Assembly: GCA_026018925.1 (NCBI GenBank)
Contig: JAKSZU010000031.1
Span: forward strand, 13,967,649-14,031,648
From: Tupaia tana
Taxonomy: Eukaryota > Chordata > Mammalia > Scandentia > Tupaiidae
DNA length: 64,000 nt
Direction: 5' to 3'
The position numbers and the translations under genes are program-made. Each line of letters starts with the position of its first letter. Position 1 is the stretch's first letter. The notes below the pieces were generated by a model. The model was not told the DNA's origin. It did not search any database and worked only from the letters and a program-made list of their open reading frames with translations. Positions 59,190 through 64,000 of the stretch are shown piece after piece.

Positions 59190-59940
59190 TTAAGATGAAA
59201 TGTCTACAGGGTGTAACTCATTAGGCTGTGTAAAGTAAATTCAGTGGCTGCTTTTTGTAAATCTGACATATTTCCTCAAAGTACATTTTCTCCTATTAAA
59301 GAGAGAAACTTTGAAGACCATTAACTGTGACTCTTCTGTCCAGCAGAGTCACCTGAAACGTGCATGAAGTGCTACTTGAGACACAGATCTTGATCTGGAG
59401 GGACCGTGAGCAGGGGCAGGAGCGGCCGCACCAGGGATGTGCCAACTAAGCCCAGTCCTCCATATTTATTGGGTCAAAGAGGAAGGAAAGTTGCTTCTTG
59501 GAGGATTAGACAGGTAAGAGTAAAAGGTAATGGTAATTCCTGGGGCAGGGTGGCTTTAATTTTCACAGGCGAGTCTGGCTGAATGATGCCAGGGTGGTCC
59601 GTCGCACCATGATTTGGAGACCATGCTCATCAGCTCACTCACCCACCCCGTGCCGCCTGTCCTTCTCTGGCAGAATGCATGAGGGCAGGTGTTCTCACCA
59701 TCTTCTCTGCAGTTATTCATTCAGAGTTCATCAATCCAAGGTGCTCTGGATGCATGGCCTTTTTACCATCCCCCAACAATCTCTATGTCAAAGTTGAAAT
59801 TAGCCTGACTATAATCTTAATTTTTATGGCTTTGACCATAGCAATTGCAACTTTAATCTGGTGGTTGATACGTACCCAGTTGTTTTGCTGTTTTTTTCAA
59901 ATTTGGAAATTAGATTTATATTAATTATTTTTTAAAAAGA
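59190..59940 (+). other. Fragment of the duplicated segment (copy 3)
   Basis: 59,215-59,305 (TAAATTCAGTGGCTGCTTTT, ACATTTTCTCC) matches the blocks at 37,935 and 61,850. 59,808-59,900 (ATAATCTTAATTTTTATGGC, TTTAATCTGGTGGTTGATAC) matches 62,370-62,440. The roughly 480 bp between do not match and look like a separate insertion of unknown kind, itself containing a CATATTTATTGGGTC segment. Confidence 0.6.
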
Positions 59941-59944
59941 TTTT

Positions 59945-60158
59945 TGGACCAGCAGATGTCGCAATGTCTATGTCGCTATGTAAGATATCACCCCCGGGAC
60001 AGTGGCCTCTTCGTAATCCTTTCTCTTCCAGCCTCTTGGGATTTTCGACATGCATGCACCCATGCTGGGCGTGAGTTTCAAGCTGGTGGGCCCAGGACTC
60101 AAACCATTGTCAGCTGCATTGGAATCCAGCACCTTAACCATGCCACCTGCTCGCGCCT
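59945..60158. mobile_element. SINE type A chimera of a plus head and a minus body
   Basis: It starts as a plus head (GGACCAGCAGATGTCGCAAT, to about 59,982) and continues as a minus-strand copy (ATATCACCCCCGGG ... GTGAGTTTCAAGC ... CACCTGCTCGCGCC). Confidence 0.75.
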
Positions 60159-60483
60159 TTTTATTTATTATTTATTTATTTATTTATTTTTGATAGCATA
60201 TGCAGTTTATTTTGTAACCATAATTAAATATCACCTTAAAAGATGAAAGCCATAAACAGCATTCACATTATGATTAATTAAACATTATTCATGGAATAGC
60301 CACATTGTGTGGTAGGGCTGGCATTCCCTTTTTTTGCTCCAAAGTCTTGATCCACCTGGTGCTCACTAAAATATAGTCCATTGTCTTACACCCCCAGCGT
60401 TGGCTCAAAATCTTGCATCATTTTATGTTTGGTATTTGCAGGATATTTATCTTTTTTCTTTTTCTCCTCAAAAGTTTCTGATT
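60159..60483. other. AT-rich sequence, no gene seen
   Basis: Starts with a (TTTA)n run. May include more of copy 3, but similarity is too weak to claim. Confidence 0.4.
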
Positions 60484-60733
60484 GTCGGTACCAGCAGTTA
60501 GCGTAATGGCGATGTTCCTGGACTCCCACGTAGTTGACCGCGGTTCGTGTCCCGGACCCGGTGGCTTAAAACTCACGCCAGGTGCGTGTGTGCCCAAGAT
60601 CCCGAGAGGAGAATGGAGGAGGAGGGATTGTGGCATGGCCATCACCCCTGGGGGATGATTTCTCGCTTTGTGTCTGTCTGTCTGTGTCTGGCGAGCGCAT
60701 GCACCCTATAGCAAAAACCTCTTAAAAAAAAAA
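60484..60733 (+). mobile_element. SINE type A with perfect target-site duplication
   Basis: Near-consensus plus copy flanked by AAAGTTTCTGATTGTC on both sides (60,470 and 60,732). Recent insertion. Confidence 0.97.
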
Positions 60734-60814
60734 GTTTCTGATTGTCACTGTTTCCTTTGAGGGATGAAGGAAGACATTATTTTCACATCATATCCTTAAT
60801 ATCTTCTGCTTCTG

Positions 60815-60899
60815 GGACCAGCAGTTAGCATAATGGCTATGTCGGTGGACTACCACGTAGTCGACCACGGTTCGCATCCTGGACCCGGTGGCTTAAAAC
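60815..60899 (+). mobile_element. SINE type A head fragment
   Basis: GGGACCAGCAGTTAGCATAA to GGTGGCTTAAAACCC, cut off exactly where duplicated copy 2 begins. Confidence 0.88.
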
Positions 60900-60954
60900 C
60901 CAGAGGTCTCGAGGAGGAAGACTGAGTTCAGGGATGGCAGAACACATATCCACA

Positions 60955-61330
60955 GTTTCTGGGAAGACTTCCAGTCCTAGTGTCAGACTAAGTTACCCAG
61001 AGGACACCAGGAGGTACACGCCCAGTACAAGCACCTGACTACCTCGCCCACATGTTTTGTGGGGAAAGGCTTCTGGTAGGAGCTTCAGTTATGTGACATA
61101 GACCTCCGGAGGAGTGCTTTTGGCCATATATTAGGACTATATTATCCTAGGGCCTCCTGGGAGGACATGTGGTCTGTAGTGATATTGCCCACAGACCTCC
61201 GGGAGTAAGACTTCTGGCCAAACGGTCAGACTACATTACCCAAAAACTGGGAGCAAGACTACATCACCCAGAGGCCTCTGGGACTGAGACTTCTGGCAGT
61301 GTACAAGACTACGATTCCCATAGGTCCTTG
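60955..61330. promoter_or_regulatory. Degraded copy of the ACTAYRNNNCCCR array
   Basis: Exact motif matches at 61,230 (ACTACATTACCCA), 61,258 (ACTACATCACCCA) and 61,308 (ACTACGATTCCCA). Decayed units lie at 60,988 and 61,036. ETS-like cores are reduced to GACTTCTGGC or GACTTCCAG. Unit spacing varies between about 28 and 80 bp. It lacks the homogenised 49-bp block of copy 1. Confidence 0.7.
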
Positions 61331-61529
61331 TGGAAGAAGACTTCTTGGTATATCACAGTAACACACCTTCCCCAACACCTTGGTGTACGCTGTTAGAGAG
61401 TGCCCCTTGACTGCCTGCAGCACCCAAGGGATATGTCATTTCGGTTCAGAGCCGGAGAATTTTCTCCTTTGACAGTAGGTGAGTCGCCAAGGCCTCACTT
61501 ACCCTTTTGAAAATCCACGTTGTTTATCA

Positions 61530-61795
61530 TTTGGCATAGAGATTAAGGCTCTGCATCTTCCAAGGCCAACCGCACAATTTGAGTCAGACCCTTGGCTTGA
61601 AAACTCCCACTCAACATTCTGATAGCAGGAAGGACGGGGAGGCATTGAAGCAGGGTCATCCCCCACCCCCACCTCCCCTTACACCCCTCCCCCACCCACT
61701 CTCCCACCCCGTAAAGGGATTTTTTTTAATTCCACTTCTCCCTACTTTTGTATCTCTGGTGAGTGCACCAATCCTATGGCTAACACACACACACA
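61530..61795 (+). mobile_element. SINE type A relic, shared by both duplicates
   Basis: TTTGGCATAGAGATTAAGG, TTTGAGTCAGACCCTTGGC, CCTATGGCTAACACAC. The counterpart of 37,680-37,890, with C-rich expansion at 61,658-61,710. Confidence 0.7.
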
Positions 61796-61907
61796 CAAAG
61801 GAAAGATGACATAACTGTGGGATGTAAATCCTTGGAATATTTAGGAGCAAAGTCAGTGGCTGATTTCTGTAAGTCAGATACAGTCCCTTGAAATAGGTTT
61901 TCTGGGA

Positions 61908-62078
61908 CCCAGCAGGTGGCTTGGTGGCTAAGGTGTTAGACTTCCATGTGACCGCCTGGGGTTTGAGTCCCAAGTCTTAAAAAAAATTGCAAGCAACCAG
62001 CTTGCTCATTCACTTTCTCTTTCTCTCTCTCTCTCTCTCTCTGCCTCTCATAGATCAAATTAAATGATCACCATAATT
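61908..62078 (+). mobile_element. SINE type B
   Basis: GGGACCCAGCAGGTGGCTTG head, CT run at 62,010-62,042, AGATCAAATTAAATG end. Absent from copy 1, so inserted after the duplication. Confidence 0.9.
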
Positions 62079-62084
62079 GGGCTA

Positions 62085-62255
62085 GCAAGTGGCATGTTGG
62101 TTAGGGTCGCTGGATTCCCATATGGCTGACTACAGTTCAAGTCCCAAACCTGGCAGCTTGCCTTCTTTTTTCCCATCTATCTCTCTAACTTATTCTGTCC
62201 CTTTCTGGTAAAATGAAAGAAAAATAAATAAAGTAACTATTAAAGAATAATAAAT
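62085..62255 (+). mobile_element. SINE type B
   Basis: GGGCTAGCAAGTGGCATGTT head to AAATAAATAAAGTAACTATT tail. AATCACCATAAT-like text lies on both sides. Also copy-2-specific. Confidence 0.9.
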
Positions 62256-62949
62256 CACCATAATAAGTAAAACTAAGGAAGTAATTGTTAAAAAGAAATA
62301 CATTTCCAGTTGTTGAGCAGACAATGTAAGGCATGTCAGTCTCCATCTCTTTGGAGAAACAATCGTGACTGTCATCTTAATATTTTTATGACCACAGTAG
62401 CTGAAACTTTGGTCTGATGATACATACCTGTCTGGTTTCGTTCTTTTTTCTTTTCTAAGATTTTGAAAGCATACATATGTGTTTTACATATATCTTACAA
62501 TCATCCAAAATGTACTTTCCTTTGTTGGAAGCCAGGGGATGGGCCTTGCAATTCATGTGCTGCTTCATATATTGCAGCTATTTCTTTCTGGAGACTCAAG
62601 TTCTATTTCCAGTTTGTTCAAAATACTGTGTCAAAAGCACTGAATGCTTTTGTTTTCAGTATTGTGGGATCTTTCTTTAGAGATTTTATTTCTCCAAATT
62701 AGTATTCAGTTAGTCTTATTTTGAGTCAGCAGTGCCTTTTAGGTTGCATTTTATTGTGATACTCAGTGGACCACTCTTGGTGTGTTCATTAGGTGGATTT
62801 TAGAACAGAGATCAGACTGCCTCATGCCTGTTGAGCTCACAAAGAGAAAGGAGTGTATTGGGGTCATATTTTAAATGGTTACCACATTTGAATGTGTGGA
62901 TGCAGAGGTTTGATGCAGCAAATGAAGTTTGAGTTGAGCAGACTGGGTT

Positions 62950-63205
62950 GGTTTGTTTTGCCACATAGCACATAGAGAGGGGGAGAGAAACGAGAGAGCG
63001 AGCGAGCGAGAGCAAGAGAGAGAGAAAGCACCCCCTTGGGGAAATCTTGGCTCCTCCATGTAGCAGCTCTTTCATGACTTTGGGGATGCCCATTCTTATA
63101 CCTAGCATGTTTCTCAAGAGGTGGAATCTAGGACTGGAATTGTTCAGTTGATCTTATGGCATAGAGCTGCCTTAGCCACCAGTTACCGGCAGCCCCCAGC
63201 CTCAG
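62950..63205 (-). mobile_element. SINE type A relic, shared by both duplicates
   Basis: TTTTGCCACATAGCACATAG, GCGAGCGAGCGAGAGC, GACTTTGGGGATGCCCATTC. The counterpart of 39,668-39,895. Confidence 0.75.
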
Positions 63206-63634
63206 TTTCACCTGTTGTGGGCAAGGCTATATGGCTTTTCTCCCTTTCTGCACTTGTTTTAGTTGTCTGCTATCAGATCTCTAACAAGGAGCATTTTTAT
63301 TTCAGTGCCATCATCTCTTATTTGTTAACAATATCCCACACCAGACACTTTTCACTTTTCTTTTTTTCTTCAAAAGGTTTTCATGGGGCTCCCTCCTGGG
63401 GCCATGATGGTGTATTCTATGGGAACATTTAGGAATGCGATGAGCTTGTGTGTCACTACCATTATACGGGCAAGCCTGTTTGGATTCTGATATTCTTGGT
63501 TCTATTCCAAGGAGCAAGAATGATTTAATTTTGTATTGTAGTATGTGCGTAGGGCACAGATATTCTTTTTAATGATTCACTTTGTGATCAGCTCTATTTG
63601 CATCATAAATCCTGGATTTCTTCAGTTATATATT

Positions 63635-63790
63635 TATTTATTCAGGGTGCTCATGCTCACCAGAGAGAAGGTGAGGGGGAAAGTGAGAAATCATACCTCT
63701 CCAGTGGGAAATGGACATGCTGTACTCACTTCCCTAGTCTCCTCCAGGGATGTTGGGCTCACATGCACCCTCTGCTGGCATGACAGATGG
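63635..63790 (-). mobile_element. SINE type A, shared by both duplicates
   Basis: CAGGGTGCTCATGCTCACCA and GAAAGTGAGAAATCATACC. Counterpart of 40,318-40,462. Confidence 0.75.
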
Positions 63791-64000
63791 CCTCCCAAGT
63801 CAGGATACTGGATCCCTTTCCACCATGCATGGACCCCCAGCTGCCACCTGGTTTCCCACTGTGCTGTTTTAGGGAGAAAGTTGATGACCCACACCAGCTG
63901 TGTGCATGGAGCTCACTTGGTAGTCCAGATGGGTGGGTGCCTGCTTTGACAAAGATTCTAATCCCCACACTCAGCTCTGGCCATTTGGCAGACACTACTG

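Larger units (their letters stand above)
60900..63790 (+). other. Duplicated segment, copy 2
   Basis: Same order as 36,660-40,460: motif array (60,955-61,330), TTTTCTCCTTTGACAGTAGG, shared SINE (61,530), CCTTGGAATATTTAGGAGCA (61,831), TGTCATCTTAATATTTTTAT (62,371), AAAGCATACATATGTG (62,466), GCATTTTATTGTGATACTCA (62,747), shared SINE (62,950), TTTTGTATTGTAGTATGTGC (63,530) and shared SINE (63,635). It may extend beyond the window. More AT-rich than copy 1. Confidence 0.75.

Noticed and set aside
59190-63790. KRAB zinc-finger gene in the duplicated segment
   Set aside because: No KRAB box or C2H2 finger frame is present. The idea is kept only as a speculation about the promoter array.

Overview
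This is nuclear DNA from a placental mammal. It holds spliced mammalian-type exons, MaLR/ERV LTR remnants, old L1 3' ends, a MIR-like fragment, processed pseudogenes, an olfactory receptor, and about 75 copies of two related tRNA-headed SINEs. The long SINE (type A, about 230-260 bp) has a tRNA-like head, a GAGAGGAGAATGGAGGAG middle, and an end reading CCCTATAGCAAAAACCTC plus poly-A. The short SINE (type B, about 170-190 bp) has the same head joined to a pyrimidine stretch and a TCAAATTAAAATAAATAAA tail. This SINE pair is lineage-specific. I think it best fits the tRNA-derived SINEs of colugos (Dermoptera), but that is from memory and low confidence.

The window has two halves. Positions 1 to about 37.7 kb are very GC-rich and full of minisatellites (units of 28, 32, 33, 36, 37, 38/76, 40, 41, 49 and about 77 bp), as in a subtelomeric or high-recombination block. 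Most of the long open frames there are side effects of these arrays. Positions 37.7-64 kb are AT-rich and SINE-dense, with few minisatellites.

The one intact gene I can support is a regucalcin/SMP30 (gluconolactonase) family gene on the minus strand, 26,623 to 20,547. It has six coding exons with matching splice phases and a 299-residue product, the length of vertebrate regucalcin. The metal ligands Glu18, Asn154 and Asp204 are kept and Glu121 is replaced. Its introns carry four tandem arrays, two of which share a core derived from an MLT1-type MaLR LTR.

The AT-rich half holds a family-2-like olfactory receptor broken by one frameshift (47,036-47,985), an RPL21 retropseudogene (38,642-39,166) and a UBE2V1 retropseudogene (54,162-54,600). 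It also holds a duplicated segment of about 3-4 kb seen at 36.66-40.46 kb and 60.9-63.8 kb, with a third fragment at 59.19-59.94 kb. At its 5' end each main copy has a tandem array of ACTAYRNNNCCCR (ZNF143/SBS-type) motifs alternating with ACTTCCGG-like (ETS/GABPA-type) motifs. In the first copy part of it is a near-perfect 49-bp repeat. I consider this dispersed promoter-like array the most unusual structure in the window.
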